NCBI GenBank assembly: GCA_009781535.1
Contig: WQXX01000069.1
Span: 1-6,030, forward strand
Direction: 5' to 3'
DNA length: 6,030 nt
From: Coriobacteriia bacterium
GTDB taxonomy: Bacteria > Actinomycetota > Coriobacteriia > Coriobacteriales > UBA8131
The stretch's first letter is position 1, and each line of letters opens with the position of its first letter. This document shows positions 5,291 to 6,030 of this stretch, piece by piece. The position numbers were made by a program, and so were the translations under genes. Below the pieces are notes generated by a model. That model ran no database searches. It was not told the DNA's origin and worked only from the letters and a program-made list of their open reading frames with translations.

Positions 5291-6030
5291 ATGCGAATTT
5301 CACTCATTGCAGGATCCTTCATCATCGCCGGACTCCTGTTCATACTCGCCCTGGCTGGGTTATCAAAACATGAGACGTCAAAACGAGGCAACATCTTTGG
5401 CGCTATCGGCATGGGGATTGCCCTTATCTTTACAATCCTCGGCACCGTCTTTGGGACCTATGAGCTCGAAGAGCTTACTGACGGCGCCACCATGGCAGCT
5501 GCAATCCTCGAATCAGCGCCGAGTTGGTCAATCATAGCCATCGTTGCTGCGATGGCCGTTGGCGCTGTATTCGGCATCGTCAAAGCGCTTAAGGTCGAGA
5601 TGACCGGCATGCCTCAGCTCATCGCCTTGTTCCATAGCTTTGTCGGTCTTGCTGCGGTGCTTGTCGGCTGGACTGCATATTACGGAAGCGTTTCGAGCGG
5701 GCATTTTGATGGTCTCCACTCAGGAGAGCTCTTCGTGGGCGTCTTTATAGGCGCGGTCACTTTTACCGGCAGCATCATCGCTTATCTCAAGCTCTCAGCC
5801 AAGATGAAATCCGCTCCGCTTGTATTGCCAGGGCACAACATACTTAACCTTGTCGCTCTCATCGCTTTTGTCGCACTGACAGTACTTTTCATCCTCTATC
5901 CCGAGGGATTGACCGGTCTAATTTTGCTATCAGTAATGACAATTATAGCCTTGCTGCTCGGCCTGCATCTAGTTGCAAGCATCGGCGGCGGGGACATGCC
6001 CGTAGTCGTCTCCATGCTCAACTCCTACTC
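5291..6030 (+). CDS. pntB: Proton-translocating NAD(P) transhydrogenase subunit beta, N-terminal part (cut by window edge)
   Basis: The first 246 codons are present; the NADP(H)-binding domain lies beyond the window. PntB supplies the proton channel helices and the NADP site. The translation has LAGLSKHETSKRGN near residues 21-34, KVEMTGMPQLIALFHSFVGLA at 101-121, GVFIGAVTFTGS at 150-161 and HLVASIGGGDMPVVVSMLNSY at 226-246. H115, D235 and N244 align with the E. coli proton-path residues His91, Asp213 and Asn222. About seven membrane segments can be seen. Compared with E. coli there are about 24 extra residues between the second and third segments (near 53-80). AAAGGA overlaps the end of pntA, 7 nt before the ATG, so the genes are likely coupled. 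Confidence 0.96.
   Translation, partial: MRISLIAGSFIIAGLLFILALAGLSKHETSKRGNIFGAIGMGIALIFTILGTVFGTYELEELTDGATMAAAILESAPSWSIIAIVAAMAVGAVFGIVKALKVEMTGMPQLIALFHSFVGLAAVLVGWTAYYGSVSSGHFDGLHSGELFVGVFIGAVTFTGSIIAYLKLSAKMKSAPLVLPGHNILNLVALIAFVALTVLFILYPEGLTGLILLSVMTIIALLLGLHLVASIGGGDMPVVVSMLNSY

Overview
The window holds six genes in two divergent blocks separated by an AT-rich intergenic region. The left block runs on the minus strand: rny (RNase Y), an uncharacterised GHKL-family ATPase, ruvC, and the first 34 codons of ruvA, which leaves the window at position 1. The right block runs on the plus strand: pntA, with its two membrane-transhydrogenase alpha parts fused in one protein, and pntB, which runs off the window at position 6030.

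Organism: the base composition looks close to balanced. A membrane-anchored RNase Y, tightly packed genes and Shine-Dalgarno starts fit a Gram-positive-type bacterium. My best guess is Actinomycetota of the Coriobacteriia type. That is an impression from protein flavour and gene mix, not a demonstrated placement.

Left block (1-3323, minus): rny and the GHKL gene are 31 bp apart, the GHKL gene and ruvC 2 bp apart, and ruvC and ruvA overlap by 4 bp (ATGA). This is very likely one transcript. It joins an mRNA-decay enzyme, an ATPase of unknown role and the Holliday-junction resolution genes. The GHKL protein is the least explained item: its nucleotide-binding motifs are complete, it has no histidine-kinase dimerisation region, its motif spacing recalls MutL/topoisomerase-type ATPases, and I do not recognise its C-terminal 200 residues.

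Intergenic region (3324-3723): no convincing gene. It holds a probable extended -10 promoter for pntAB, one or two candidate promoters for rny, and a minus-strand intrinsic terminator lying upstream of rny. The terminator's 5' arm can also pair with a 9-nt sequence just downstream of the U-tract, so this may be a regulated rny leader or a small terminated RNA.

Right block (3724-6030, plus): pntA and pntB are 4 bp apart and together encode the proton-translocating NAD(P) transhydrogenase, which couples hydride transfer between NADH and NADP+ to proton movement across the membrane.
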